The notes: a model not told the origin generated them from the letters alone. Positions 1 to 12,034 are shown, numbered from the stretch's first letter. The stretch: 64,000 bases of DNA from Vombatus ursinus (GCF_900497805.2 NW_020954582.1:729083-793082); one strand, 5' to 3'. Program-made: numbers and translations.

Positions 1-1503
1 GAGATTTGTATGCAAAAGCTGTCCAGCACTTCAGCCACAAAAATTACTGACTTGAGTGTTGTGTCAGTTTCATGTAGGTTGTGGCCTTTATGTGGTAGGA
101 CTAGTACCTTTTGAAATAAAGCTGAACTTTTTTTTAAGAGACAATGCTGAATGTGGTTAGTTTGAAACTTAGTTATAGGTTTGCTTCTGGGAATCCCATT
201 TGACCTTAATAGGCTTCTTCTGGTCTAGATGGACATATTTCACACCCTTTCTGAACTACTTAAAGAAACATGCCCCTTTCCTTTAGAACCCTTGCTTATA
301 CATAATGTTATCGGTTCAGGAGGAAGGATTGTCTCCTTAGAGTAGACTGCTAAAGTTCCCTGACTTCTTTTAGCAGATTCGTTTAAAAAGGGTTGTTGTT
401 TTTTTTTTTAAGTGTACTATTGGAAAGCCAGGGGAGGAGGGACAGTGTGGTTGGTATAGATTGAATTTCCATTGCTGTGTCCTATTAAAGGGACACTTGG
501 TGACTTGAAAAGATTGCTTGCTAGGCTAGACATTTGTCTTATTGGCTTCTCCTGTGTCATTCCTAGAGGACTTTTAAATCTCTTGGACTGTAAGACAGAG
601 GGTTTTGTAAAAGTGCATGGTTTGTATGGACTCGGTCCTGTGTTCCTTTTGGTTGTGATTGTTCCCTTAATCATTGAACTGCTCTCAGCCAGCAGGTGAG
701 ATCCCTGGTGTTCCTGGCTTCGAGCAGTTTTCTCTAGGGCTTGCAGGGGTACAGGGGGGTTACAGTAGCCTAGAGTTTAGAAGTAGAAGCAACCTTCGAG
801 ATTACTCCATTTATTCCAACCATGCATTTTTTTGTTCGAAGAAACTGAGGGCTGGTGACTTATCCAAGGTCATAAAGTAATCGAGCCAGATTCTAGCCAG
901 CTTCCTTGACTTCAGTGCTGTTCTTGTTAGGGGAGGAAAGGAGATTTCTTCTCTTGTGAGCTCAGAAGAATGGTTGCATGCAGACAATGGTCTCTTCTTA
1001 TCTCTGAAGTTTGGAGGTGGCTGCTTGTGGGTGGCTCACTGCCACTCTTGGGCTCTGAAAGTTACCTTTGTAGGAGGAGTAGAAAATAGCAGTGCTGGCC
1101 CAGCGCAGGTGCTGGGCTCAAATTTAATCCGGCTGCCTTAATCGGCCAGGAAGTGTGCCACTTATGAAAATGTTTTCCAAAGAAGTTGAAAGAAGTGGGT
1201 CTCAGCAGAATTAAAATTAATGTATTACTTCCTCAACCTTGAAGTCAGAGCCAGACAGTTTGCTTATGAAGTGTTTTACCACCAGTGCCTTTGTTCTTTG
1301 GTCACAAGTATTACAGAAGTGATGGGTGAGATAATGAGCTATGATAGCCAGAACGCACGTCCCTGTGCTACGGTTCTCTTGTAAAAGATGCATACTTGCC
1401 TTGAGTTTTATTTCATATTGTAAGTGCTTACCTATTCATAGTTTTTTTTGTACTTTTTAAAGAGAATTAAAAAAATTTTTTTAACCTCATTTTTTTCTTG
1501 AAG
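1..1503. other. Non-repetitive AT-rich sequence, no gene seen
   Basis: I see no exon-like frame, RNA gene or clear repeat. Small stop-free frames on both strands have no recognisable protein character. Probably intron or 5' flank of ZZZ3. Confidence 0.5.
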
Positions 1504-2030
1504 TCAAATCACCAAGCTTTTATTAAGTACCTACTATGTGCAAGGCACAGTCCTTAAGTGCTTGAGATACAAAGAGAGACAAAAAAAGTCTGTTCCCAAG
1601 GAGTTCACAGTCCGATGGGGATGATAAAGTGCAAGCAGCGAGTTCGGGCATGCGCGATAAATTGAAGATCACCTCGGAGGGAAGGCACAGAGATTGAGTA
1701 GGATTGGCAGTGGCCTCTTGGAGGAGGCAGAGACTTGAAGGAAGCCAGGACGGGACATTAGGAGAGAGAGCATGGCAGGCATTGGGGACAGCCACTGAAA
1801 AGTGCCTGGAGTTGGAAGACGGAGAGTCTTGTTGGAGGCACAGCCAGGAGGTCGGCAGGATGGCCAAGCAGAGGCTTGTGTCTTTTTTCTTGGAGGTGAT
1901 GGGAGCCGTTGGAGTTTAGTGAGTGCAGGGAGGGAGAGTGACGGCTCAGGCCTGTCCTTCTTGGAGAATGAACTGGAATGGGGAGAGACTTAAGGCAGAG
2001 ACCGCCAGCAGGCCTTTTGCCTTCTTGAGG
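1504..2030 (-). repeat. L2-type LINE, 3' end and 3' UTR
   Basis: Antisense L2 3' end: gcttttattaagtacctactatgtgcaaggcac, then the typical sequence around gagacttgaaggaagccag and ggcattggggacagccac. It is old and diverged and is interrupted on the right by a MIR-type SINE. Confidence 0.7.
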
Positions 2031-2252
2031 CAGCTGTGTGGCCCAGTGGATGGAGCCCTGGACCCGGAGTCAGGAAGGCCTGAGCTCAGATCTGGCCTCT
2101 AACGCTGGACGAGTCACATCAGCTCTGCCTGCTTTACTCATCTGTAAAGTGAGGATGGTGAAAAGCACCTATGACCCAGGATTGTTTTGAGGAGCACTTG
2201 GTACAATACCTGGCATATAGTAGGTACTTAATAAATGTTTGTTTCTCCTTCC
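2028..2252 (+). repeat. MIR/CORE-type SINE
   Basis: tRNA-like head (gcagctgtgtggcccagtgg), core around ctcatctgtaaagtgaggatgg and LINE-like tail (acctggcatatagtaggtac). Inserted in or next to L2 sequence. Confidence 0.8.
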
Positions 2253-2347
2253 CAGTTGAAGGAACTCCAGATGTGGGGTAATGCAGTGTCAAAGGAGAGA
2301 AAGGGGGTATGTAAGAGTTGTTAGGGAGGTGGAATCAGCAGGGTTTG

Positions 2348-3420
2348 ACGACTGGTGGCTATGAGAGATGAATAAAGGAATAAAGCATTTCTTAAACACT
2401 TGTGCAAAGAATTGTGCCAAGGCTATAAATAGAAAAGTCAGACCCTGCTCTCCAGGCGCTCACATTTGAACGGGGGAGACAGCAGAGGGAGAAGGTTTCA
2501 GCTGCAAGTCAGGTGGGTTCTTAGAGTGCGGTGGCTAAGTGGGCATCTGTGCCATGTCTTTAATGCCATTTCCATTGCCAGAAATCATAGGTGTTTCTGA
2601 TGGTGAGCTGTTTGGCGGGGCCAAGGACTTTATTTTGTGGGTCTGCATATCTGTGGCTGTAGCACCTGCAGGAGCAGTTTGCTAGGCTGAGTCTCCACAG
2701 GGATGAGGGCTGTGGGCGCTGGGCTGGAAGCCTTGCTCTTCTACATGGATGAAGGTCTTGGGGGAGATGATGGTTAAGGTGGTGAGAGTGGTTTGGCTTG
2801 CCTGCCACATTCTGCCTCCTGTCTCCCTCAGGGTACCTTGCTGCTTCCTCTAGGCTGGTTTGCCTGCCCTGTGTGTAGCAGTTGGGAATGATGACTGTCA
2901 GGGCTGAGGGGGGCTGCCACTCCCAGGGTTCCCCTGCACGTTCGAGTGCTGGGTAATGGTGACAGTGAAGGACTGGGCAAAGGGGACCGGGGTGATGGTG
3001 GTACTCTCCACAGTTAGGGAAGTTAGGAAGGGGAGAGGTCTTGGGGGAAAGAGGATGAATTCACTTTGGAGATGGTGAGTTTGAGGTGTTGGAGGTGTCC
3101 AGTTTAAGATGTCTAACAGGCTTTTGGAGGTCAGGAGGGAGGTTCAGGCCCACTGAATACACCTGAGAATCATCAGCAGAGATAATTGAATCCCCAGGAA
3201 CTGTTGAGATGGCCAAAAGGGAGAAGTGAAGAGCAGAGGGCCCAGGACAGCGATGGGGGCCACTCGGCGCTAGCTTTTGAGTGTGACTCGGTAAAGAGTG
3301 TGCAGAAGAGCAGAAGCGCTTGAGAGAGCTCAGGAAAACCAGAGGGAAACGGAGTGTTGGGAGCCAAATTGAAGTGCTGCAAGAAGAGGGGATGCAGGAG
3401 GGTGTAAATGGGTCCTAAAA
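2348..3420 (-). repeat. L2-type LINE fragments
   Basis: 2365-2500 looks like a second antisense L2 3' end. About 2900-3400 resembles antisense L2 RT sequence (cacctgagaatcatcagcagag; gcagagggcccaggacag). 2520-2880 is diverged and unassigned. Heavily broken; no usable reading frame. Confidence 0.55.
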
Positions 3421-4479
3421 CAGTCTTGTCGTCACTCAATGGAGCATTCAACCAGTGTCTGGATATTACACAGATCTCCACGTTTTGTCCCCCTTTGCAT
3501 TGTAACACCCTGTGGTGTTTGAGGAGGGATTCGCTGGGGAGTCCAGAAGGGGAAACGTGCACGTGTCAGGGCTGGTATCTACCTGTCCTCTTCTTCACCA
3601 GTGTGTAGTCACATATTCCTGGGGGCCTCTGTTTCCCCCAGTAGAATGGAGACTCTTTGAGCACAGGGACTATTTTTATTTTTTGTTTTTACTTTGGGTG
3701 CTATGTACTTTTTTTTTTTTTTTAGTAGCTGCATGAATTTATAAAAGCATCAGTAGTCAGGGACATACCTTGGCCCTGTAGCAGAGTACAACAGTTGATG
3801 TGTAAATACCTATCTTACCTTGGTTAATCACGTAATCTAGCAGTCTTGGCTTGCTCATCCCTGAAGTTAGCGCTCTCTGCCATATTGCGGTCATCATAAC
3901 CCAGAGCTAAGAATAGGTTATTTTTAGGGAAGTTTGGGAAGACCATCATTAAAGAAAAAAATTTTTGAGTTTCTACTGATGAAGGATAATTTTCCATAGT
4001 CATCTGGAAAATCATTTCTGTTGAACCACTTCATTGCATGATGCCAGAAAAATAAGATATAACTGAAATATGTGGGAAATTTTTGTTTTATTCTGCTATT
4101 TACCTGCTATGTACAAAGAATAAATGAGACTATTCAGCATTTGAAATTTGGGGTCTCAGATTCTTGTCTTTTCTCCTCCTACTTTGTGTAGGAATTCTCC
4201 CTCCCTTCAAGAGACCCTTTTAATAGCTAGTGACGAGGTACCCAGTTCACTTTGGAACCACTTTAAGAGTTTAGGAAGTTTTTTCTTCTAGTGACTCCAG
4301 ATCTACCCCTGTTACTTCCATCTCTTCCTCTTAGTTTTGCTTTCTGGATTCAGACCCAGATTTGACTAATCCCCCTTTGGTATGAGAACCCATCAGCTCT
4401 TTGAAGAGCCTGTTCCAACTTTTCTCTTTTATTGTATTCTACTCAGGGAAAATGAATTGTACACAGATAAATCATTTCT
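3421..4479. other. Mostly unique sequence with a weak L2-like 3' end
   Basis: About 3600-3730 resembles a + strand L2 3' end (gactctttgagcacagggac). The rest shows no gene or clear repeat. Confidence 0.4.
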
Positions 4480-5230
4480 TGGTATGAAGAGTGCTAACCT
4501 TGGGGGTATCAGAAAGGGCCTCTTGAAGGAGGACCTGCATGAGTTGGGCCTGGAAAGGAGCCAGGGATTCCAGGAGGTGAAAGTGAGTGAAGAGGGAGCT
4601 CATTCTAGGCCTGTGCGATGGCCTGGCCAAAGGTGAGAAGGCAGGAGACGGTGTCAGGTGTAGGGAACGGCAGTCAGTTGGGCTGGAATGTAGAGTGTGG
4701 CAATTAGTTTGGGAAGATAAGAAGCAGAGCCAGCCAGGTGGTGAAGGGGTACTTTATGGGCTTCTAGGATCCCTAGCCAATGAGGTCAGTTATAGAAAGT
4801 GCTCAGTACAGTGCCTGGCACTGAGTAGGTGCTGTATAAATGCTGATTCCCTTCCCCCTCTCCAGAACACTTTCAGAACTGCTGGAGAGGGGAATGACAG
4901 ACTTTTGCTTGTTAGGCAGCTCGTGTGAGCTTAGACTAGAGAGAGGAGCGATTGGAAGCCCGGACCATGGCAGCAGCCAGAGGCGAGGGAGAGATCAGTG
5001 GAGAAAAGGGGAGAGAATTCCCACTTCTTTTTGCATGGGTTTGACTGGGCTCATCAAGTTGTCTTCTCTGCCACTCAAGTCTTAGTTAAATGCATTTGAT
5101 TTTTGACCATAAATAATGAATTAGGTGCTTATTCAGGGTCAAGCCCTATGCCAAGCCCCGCCCTGCCTTCAGGAAGCTCAAGTTCCAATGGGGGAAGTCT
5201 CGTATAAAGGGAGAGCTAGGCTGGGGTTGG
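4480..5230. repeat. L2-type fragments, mixed orientation
   Basis: 4510-4750 looks like antisense L2 3' UTR (cttgaaggaggacctgcatg). 4795-4850 is a + strand L2/MIR tail (cagtgcctggcactgagtag). 5110-5200 is an antisense L2 3' end. 4860-5100 is unassigned. Confidence 0.5.
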
Positions 5231-5654
5231 GGTGGTGCCCACGTGGCAGCACAGCTTGCCTCTGGGTGAAGGAAAGCTTGCCCCTCAGGCAGAGTCTGGA
5301 GGTCTGGTGTGGGACATGAGAAGGATGGCCAGAGATGAGGAGGGTAGTGCTGGGGGAACCCATGGATGGGCTCTGGGGGCCTGGTCGGCAGCTCTTTTCC
5401 CTCGGTGGACCTTCCCTCATGGGGGGGGCACTGCTGTGGGGAACATTTGGGGGCTCTAGTGAAATGAGGCTGGGGAAGGCTTGACTTTTGAGTTGATTTC
5501 CAGCCTTGCTTCTTAAAAAATACTTCCGCTTTTTTGGATGTAGTTCTTCACGATTGAGTTTTCCTGTTACTCTGATCCTGATTGGTTTCCTGCCTGCTGA
5601 ATTTAAGGAAAGTCATTTCCTTTCTTGGAAGTTGACAAATTATGATATATAAAT
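5231..5654. other. Unassigned sequence
   Basis: No gene or confident repeat. Short G-rich tracts, including a G run at 5421-5427. Confidence 0.4.
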
Positions 5655-6110
5655 GCAGGTTTGACTGTCACTTCCCTATGCAGTAAGCTTCAGTGGCCCC
5701 CTGTCACATCCAGGATCAAATACAAAATCTTCGTTCGGCATTCTGAGCCAACGCTTCCTCCAGCTTTCCAGTCTTCCTTTGAGAACTTTATGATCCAGTG
5801 ACACTGGCCCCCATGCGGAGAATGCTGTGCCTCCTCATCTTCTCCTCTTGGCTTCCCTTCTGAGTCCTGGCTAGAATCACACCTCCTACCAGCGAGCTTT
5901 GCTTGGTCCTTGGAATGCCACGCCTTCCCTGTTCATCCAGCTCCATGGCGTTAATTTTGACAAAAAGCCGTGTCCCGAGAAGAATCAGTCTGACTCAGAA
6001 GGGACCTTGGCGGCCATTTTTCTAGGTGAGGCCTCCCCCTCCCTGGTCCCTCATCAGGCATGTTCTTGTGGCCATTCTTCATTCTAGTTGCCTTTCTATT
6101 CACATACTTC
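5655..6110 (+). repeat. L2-type LINE, RT C-terminal part and 3' UTR
   Basis: Sense L2 sequence: cttcagtggccccctgtcac followed by atccaggatcaaatacaaaa corresponds to the L2 RT C-terminal phrase LQW-P-TSRIKYK, then a diverged 3' region. No intact frame. Confidence 0.7.
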
Positions 6111-7141
6111 ACCTGAGAAAGATCTTATCGAAGATGTGGGGCTTAGAGTTGAACTCATTACTCCAGAGAAGATCTGAACAGGACTGAGTAGAGTTACCCT
6201 TCCCTTACTTGGATTCTGCCTCAGTGTTTCTGTTAACTGCTGCATTGTTGGAGCATAATTGATCATGCACATTCATTTCAGGTGGCCTTCTTTGCATCTC
6301 GACCTCTCACAAGCTTGTTCTTGTAATCCAAGTTAGAACTTTTAGCCTGTTGAATTTCCTTTGATTAGATTGGGTCTAATAGTCCAGGCTGTCAGGATCT
6401 TTTTGGAACTTGACTCTAGTTCAGTATGTTAGCCGTCCCTCCCAGCTTTAAGTTTTCTGCAAATTCAATCAGCATGCTTTCTATCCCTTTGTCCAAGTCA
6501 GTAGTAAAAATGTTGTTAATGACGGGGTGGGGGTGGGGGGCGCCAAAGGCAGATTTCTGAAGCACTCCACCAAAGTCTTGCGGTAGATTCCATTTAATTC
6601 TGCCACTCTCTAGACCCAGTCTCTCCATATTTCCTGTGAGTGGAGTGTGAAGGACTGTTTTCAAATGCTGGGCTAACATCTAGATAACATCACTAGAGCT
6701 GTCACTACTCTCATCTGCCACTCTGGAAATCCTGTTGGAAAAGGAAAGCAGTTTTACATGCATGGCTAGTTTTCGATGATGTTTTGCTGGCTTTCAGTGA
6801 CATGAACCACCCCTTTAATAATCAGCTTTGGGATCCCCTTTTCCCCCAGTCTCATTGAGGAGGTTCTGCTGTCTGGCAGAGCTGAATAAAATGAGCACAG
6901 TGCCCTCTGCAGACAAACTTGTGGGCAGCCTTGCCATCTCCAGGTGGTGGAAAGAGCCCTAGCTTTGGAATAGGGTAAATTAGCATCTCCTCAAGGGCAG
7001 GGACTGTCTTCTAGTTTTGTCCTTGTGTCCTTATTCTAGAATGGGTTATACATTTATGCATTTAGGACATGCTCTGGGCTGAATTAAATCATTATTTGTG
7101 TGCTTCTGGGCAAATGATAAGATTGTGAGCACCTGGAGGGA
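6111..7141. repeat. Old LINE-like fragment and unassigned sequence
   Basis: 6440-6680 carries phrases (tctgcaaattcaatcagcat, agcactccaccaaagtct) that I associate with CR1/L3-type LINEs in mammals; this assignment is tentative. 6975-7141 includes L2 3'-end phrases. The rest is unassigned. Confidence 0.4.
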
Positions 7142-7642
7142 AGAGAGAAAGTCTGACTTCCAGACTTTCCTGTTACCTCCTTCACTCGGCAACCTTTCTT
7201 TTGAGGTTCACACCATCAACCGGATCTAAATTACTGTGGCTGTAAGTGCACCACCCCCCAGATCATGTTTCCTCCTTGACAAAAAGGAATTCAGCACCTA
7301 GTTCACCATCTCCCTCTTCCTCCAACTCCTGCCCTTCAACTAGGGGACTTTAATATTCATAGAGATGTTTCCTCAAACTGCTTCACTTCCCAATTTCTTA
7401 ATCTCCTTCAATCTCATGACCTACTCCTCCACTCTATCACAGCCCCACATAGGAATAAGGAAGAGCTCTGTCCTGGGTCCTTTTCTCTCCCTTGGGGTAC
7501 GCCCACAGTTAATGGGAATAATACGTAAGGCGATTCAGCAAAAAGAGACTGAGAAGGAACAGCATAGAGAACCTAAATAGACTAGTGTCATAAAAACCCA
7601 GAGGACAGCATATCCAAGAGAAGACAGCAGACAACCAGTTTC
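7142..7642 (+). repeat. Left arm of a 501-bp inverted repeat
   Basis: This segment is the reverse complement of 11353-11853. The two arms align end to end without gaps (positions x and 18995-x), and I find a single mismatch (7628 against 11367). The content looks like L2/CR1-type LINE pieces: on the + strand GDFNIHRDVSSNCFTSQFL resembles a LINE endonuclease. The flanks are halves of an L2 3' end (gattgtgagcacctggaggg and cttttgcctctttttgtatc), so this arm appears to have been placed into an L2 copy. No target duplication or A tail is visible. Confidence 0.9.
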
Positions 7643-7868
7643 TTTTGCCTCTTTTTGTATCTCCACTGTTTAGCACAGTGCCTGGCACATAGTAGGAGCT
7701 TAATAAATGTTGATTGATTGAAATGACTTAATCTCTCAGCCTCAGTTTCCTCATTTGTAAAATGGGAAAATTAATACCTATAGACCCTGCCACACAAAGT
7801 GACTTGAAGATTAAATGAGATGCTGCATGTAAAGGTCTTAACGAACCTTAAAGATTATAGAGATGATA
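7643..7868 (+). repeat. L2 3' end followed by a MIR-type 3' half
   Basis: tagcacagtgcctggcacat and ttaataaatgttgattgatt (7670-7720) are the L2 terminus. ctcagtttcctcatttgtaa to about 7860 is a MIR core and tail. Confidence 0.75.
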
Positions 7869-8069
7869 TTGTTGGTTCACTCATTTCAGTTATGTCTGAC
7901 TCTTTGGGACCGTGTTTGGGGATTTCTTGGCAAAGATACTAGAGTGGTTTATTTTCTTCTCCGGCTCATTTTGCAGGGGTCACACAACTAGTGTCTGAGG
8001 CTGGATTTGAATTTAGGTATTCCTGACTCCAGGCCCAGTGCTATATCCACTGCACTACGTAGCTGCCCC
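7869..8069 (-). repeat. Marsupial MAR1-like CORE-SINE
   Basis: Antisense copy from gttggttcactcatttcagt to the complement of the tRNA-like head (ccactgcactacgtagctgc), with a small internal deletion around the oligo region. Confidence 0.85.
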
Positions 8070-8104
8070 TATAGAATTGGTTTTAAATGCATTAAATAAA
8101 ATAC

Positions 8105-8330
8105 AGAGTTAGTAAACATTTATTAAGCACCTACTATGTGCCAGGCACTGGGCTAAGTGCTGGGAATACAAAGAAAGGCATAATAAGGTTGTCCCTGCCC
8201 TCAAGGGGCTCACTGGGGGTTGGGGGTGTTGGAAGAGAATACAAACACAGAAAAAGAAACTGAAGGCTTAGGATACCCTTTGCCAGAAGGGCAGGAGGAT
8301 CTGAGGAAGGGTAAGTTACAGAGGCAATTT
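8105..8330 (-). repeat. L2-type LINE 3' end
   Basis: acatttattaagcacctact, then gtgccaggcactgggctaag and the antisense 3' UTR. Confidence 0.75.
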
Positions 8331-8639
8331 CATCTTGCAGAATGATGTTTCTGGAGTTGATGTACTCCATGAAGTTAGGCAGTGGATGATGAGGTGAATT
8401 CCCTGCTTGCCCTCCTTAAATGGTAGAGGATGAGAGAGGAGCTGTCCACTTAATCCACTCAGAGGGATGAGAAAAAAAGGAATCCAATTATAGTGAAATG
8501 CAGTTATCCAGATATTTAAAATAACAGGTTTCCGAGTTAAGAACCCCCAATCCTAGACTGTGCAGAGAAAAGAGAAGCAGGTTGAAGACTGCACTCCCGG
8601 TGTCCCCAGGCTTAGGGAGCAGGATGCTGCTGAGACGGA

Positions 8640-8810
8640 GGGGATGGAGGAGAAGGAGCAGGTGAACAGCTGACTATTTGCTTTTGTCATCTTGGCCAGT
8701 TCGCAGGGTGTGAAGTGCAACTTAAGGGTTGTTTGGATTTGCATTTCTCTTGATATTAGTGATTTGGAGCACTCTTCCGTGTGGTTGATTATGAGAGCAT
8801 TTGATGGGGG
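8640..8810 (-). repeat. L1 ORF2 C-terminal fragment
   Basis: The minus strand reads CSKSLISREMQIQTTLKLHF followed by TPCELAKMTKANS, matching the conserved L1 ORF2p segment (CS-SLAIREMQIKTT..HLTPVRMA). It is a short fossil fragment with no tail. Confidence 0.75.
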
Positions 8811-10849
8811 AGATGGTTGCAGAAAGGTCATTATTGAGGCCTAACAAAAGGCCACTGCATGAGTGTGGGTTACTGAAAGTTAAGTCAGATTTAAGGAATG
8901 TAGATGGTTTTATTTAGACTGTGAAAGGGAGGAGGCATCATTGAATGATAGTTTAAGGGAATGTCTGGGTTAAGTGGAACCTTTTTAATTAAAAAAAAAA
9001 ATTGAAAAAAAATTTTTAGGGTTCAGGAGATCAGAGGAGATTTGTAGGCCACAAACCAGGAGCCAGGATGTAGGGGAAAATTGAAGATTAAAGAGGGGAT
9101 TTTCAAAGGGCTACAGGCCCCAAGGAGTTAAAGGAGGTAGAATCAAGGACACAAGTAGAGGGGCTGTTGTTAGTTTTGACCTTTCAGAAGAGGTTAGGGA
9201 AAAAATGAGAGAATGAGAGGTGATATTGAAGGGTTTCAAGGTGTAGAGTTGGCCAAGAGGGTACTTTTTTCTCTTCAAGGTAGGAATGAGTTCTTCTGTT
9301 GTGCTGGGGGTGAGGTGGGAGTTAATGTAGTTTGTGTGGCCCGGAGAGTCAGGGAAGAAAACAAGGTTTGTGGCGCTTTTGTGAGGAGGGGCCAGTCAAG
9401 ATTAGACAACGTACCTTTAGGGTGTGTTACGTACAGCTGGCCACAATGCTTGTGTTACCTCCTCCAGCCATCTGAAGTAGGAACAGACAGGTGGATGGAT
9501 GGACAGTGAGGGCAGTCTAGGTTTGTGTTTTGGTTAATCGGATCAAAGGCTTTGAGGGTAGAAGATGGCATAAAGTTAAACCGGTTAACAACTTTAGAGT
9601 CAGGATTTGGTATGGAGGAAAATAAGGTGAGAACAGGGGACGTTCGTCGTCATCATCTTTTCTGCCACCTCCGTTTCTCTAACAAATGTTAATTATTTTC
9701 ATGTACTTGGAAAAAAAATTGAATCTCCCGCCTCTGCTTCCTCTTCTGATTTCCTTTACTGAAATGTCTCTCATCGGTCACCAGGGACCTCCTGCTTGCC
9801 AAATCCAGCGGCCTTTTTGGTTTTCGTCCTCCTAGTAGCCCTCTTGACCACCCCTTGTTTCTAAATTTTTTTTTTCATGGCATTAGGTGCACTATGATCC
9901 TTTAGTGGTTTTCCTTTTTTGGCCTCTTAGCCTTCTTTCTGACCCTGTAACGTAGATATATCCCACTTCTCTGTCCAGAATTGAGTTTCTGTCTTTACTT
10001 GAGCCTTCTTGGAATTTAATTCGTGTGCTGTCATTTGCCTAATCTCTCAGTTTTGACACATTGGCATTATTTTGACTTCGTTTCTTATCCGTTATACAGT
10101 CCATTACCAAGTCCATTTAATTCTCTCTGCAGTTTTTAGACTTTAACCCCAAATTAACCCTAATGGTTAAATTCTCATTTGGAAATTACTGGATGTGGAG
10201 GGAAGTATTAAAATGGGAAATCTTATTTCCAGTGTTTTACATATTCTAATATGTAAACTCTATACATTTAAGATTAATTCTGCCCTAGAATTTATTTCTA
10301 GTTTGTGCCTCAGCCCTCCCAAACTTCCCACTTGTTTGAACATAGCATTTTATGAATTACTTTGTCTCCCAGTCTTCTTCCTTACCCCACACATACAATA
10401 TTCCATCTCGCAAAATTTTGAGGAACAACAAAGGTAGTTTTTATTTTAGAAAGTTGATGAAATAATTTTCAAAAGCAGTTGAGACTGGTTTTAAAGAAAA
10501 AGGATTAATAGTGAGTCTTTTTGTGGAATGGATAAAAATTTATAATCGATTAATGTGTTTAGGTTTTATTCTTTTGGGTTTCCTCCTGGACTCAAATATT
10601 TAATTTGACCTTATGCTTATGCTGTATTACATTTAGTGAAGAACAAGGTCTAATTAACAATGCTGGGAATTAACCAAGCAGTGATATTTTGTCCTTTAAA
10701 TGTTAACATCATTGCATTATTTTTAATGCATCTTTAGTTCCTGTTTTGAAAGTATTGTATGAAATAGACAGTCATGACTTTTTGATTGGTGAGGGTATCC
10801 ACTTGTAGACGATCATCTTTAAAAGGAATTTGATTGTTCATTCCTATTC
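8811..10849. other. Spacer of the inverted repeat: degraded, partly LINE-like
   Basis: 8985-9017 is an A/T-rich patch. 9740-9960 has L2/CR1-like RT phrasing on the + strand (catcggtcaccagggacctc). No gene-like frame; the remainder is unassigned. Confidence 0.4.
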
Positions 10850-11352
10850 CAGTGTAATTGTGGACCGTCAGGTCACCAGTGACCTTCCGATTTCCCTGGG
10901 CTTTTTCCTTTGAGACTTTATCCTCTCTGACTTCCTTGTCACTTTTGAACACTGTTGACCACCCTCTCCTATTTGATCATTTTTTACTCTCTGCTTCAGA
11001 GATGCCCCACTCACTAATGGTTTTCTTCCTATTTTTCTTCCTTCTTTCTGTCTTTGGCTGACTTTGCAGCTTCCTGCTTACCTCTTAGTATGACTCTGCC
11101 CTCAGCGATTGTCTTTGGTCTTTTTCTCTCTCTTTACTGTCTTGGCAAGCTCACGTATTCCAGTGACTTTAACTACCTCCTTCACTATGCGGTTGACTTT
11201 TAAGCTTTCTCTCTTGACTTCTCTTGTAAAGATCCTTAAAGCTTTCTATCTTGACCTCTCTTCTAGACCCCAGACTAAGTTTCCTTGCACAAAAGAAATC
11301 AACACATGGATTTACTGATTAGCCTTTTAAATGCAGCCTGCCTGAGACAGCT
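10850..11352 (+). repeat. L2/CR1-type LINE RT fragment
   Basis: The + strand gives broken RT-like phrases: FEHC-PPSPI (an eroded FDTVDH-type motif) near 10945 and LGKLTYSSDFNYLLHYAVDF near 11145, like L2 LGDLISSHGFNYHLYADD. Several frames and stops. It runs up to the right arm of the inverted repeat. Confidence 0.55.
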
Positions 11353-11853
11353 GAAACTGGTTGTCTACTGTCTTCTCTTGGATATGCTGTCCTCTGGGTT
11401 TTTATGACACTAGTCTATTTAGGTTCTCTATGCTGTTCCTTCTCAGTCTCTTTTTGCTGAATCGCCTTACGTATTATTCCCATTAACTGTGGGCGTACCC
11501 CAAGGGAGAGAAAAGGACCCAGGACAGAGCTCTTCCTTATTCCTATGTGGGGCTGTGATAGAGTGGAGGAGTAGGTCATGAGATTGAAGGAGATTAAGAA
11601 ATTGGGAAGTGAAGCAGTTTGAGGAAACATCTCTATGAATATTAAAGTCCCCTAGTTGAAGGGCAGGAGTTGGAGGAAGAGGGAGATGGTGAACTAGGTG
11701 CTGAATTCCTTTTTGTCAAGGAGGAAACATGATCTGGGGGGTGGTGCACTTACAGCCACAGTAATTTAGATCCGGTTGATGGTGTGAACCTCAAAAGAAA
11801 GGTTGCCGAGTGAAGGAGGTAACAGGAAAGTCTGGAAGTCAGACTTTCTCTCT
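11353..11853 (-). repeat. Right arm of the 501-bp inverted repeat
   Basis: Reverse complement of 7142-7642 with one mismatch; the spacer is 3,710 bp. In + orientation the first ~150 bp resemble an L2-type RT segment (motif near cattaactgtgggcgtaccccaagg, a degenerate LTVGVPQG). The remaining ~350 bp are an endonuclease segment on the opposite strand, so the unit is itself a head-to-head fusion. L2-like sequence on the + strand precedes it (10850-11352), which fits this arm being the older, source copy. Confidence 0.9.
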
Positions 11854-12007
11854 CCCGGGCACGTGTTTGAATGTACACAAAAGTTTGTCTTTCCTGCTTC
11901 TTAAGAACATTGCCCCTCTGTCAAGAAGTAGGTGGTAAAATTCTTTGGTCCCCTGTGTCTTTATTGGTCATTACATTGACCAGCGTTCTTAAGTCTTTCA
12001 AAGTGCC

Positions 12008-12034
12008 TTTTTGTTGTTGTTGTTGTTGTTGTTG
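12008..12034. repeat. (TTG)n simple repeat
   Basis: About eight TTG units, a microsatellite at the edge of the L1-type block. Confidence 0.9.

Noticed and set aside
7365-7580. Identical 71-codon frames at 7365-7580 (+) and 11415-11630 (-) as a duplicated gene
   Set aside because: They are the same stretch of the inverted-repeat arms. The sequence is LINE-derived and the frame crosses from one LINE piece to another.
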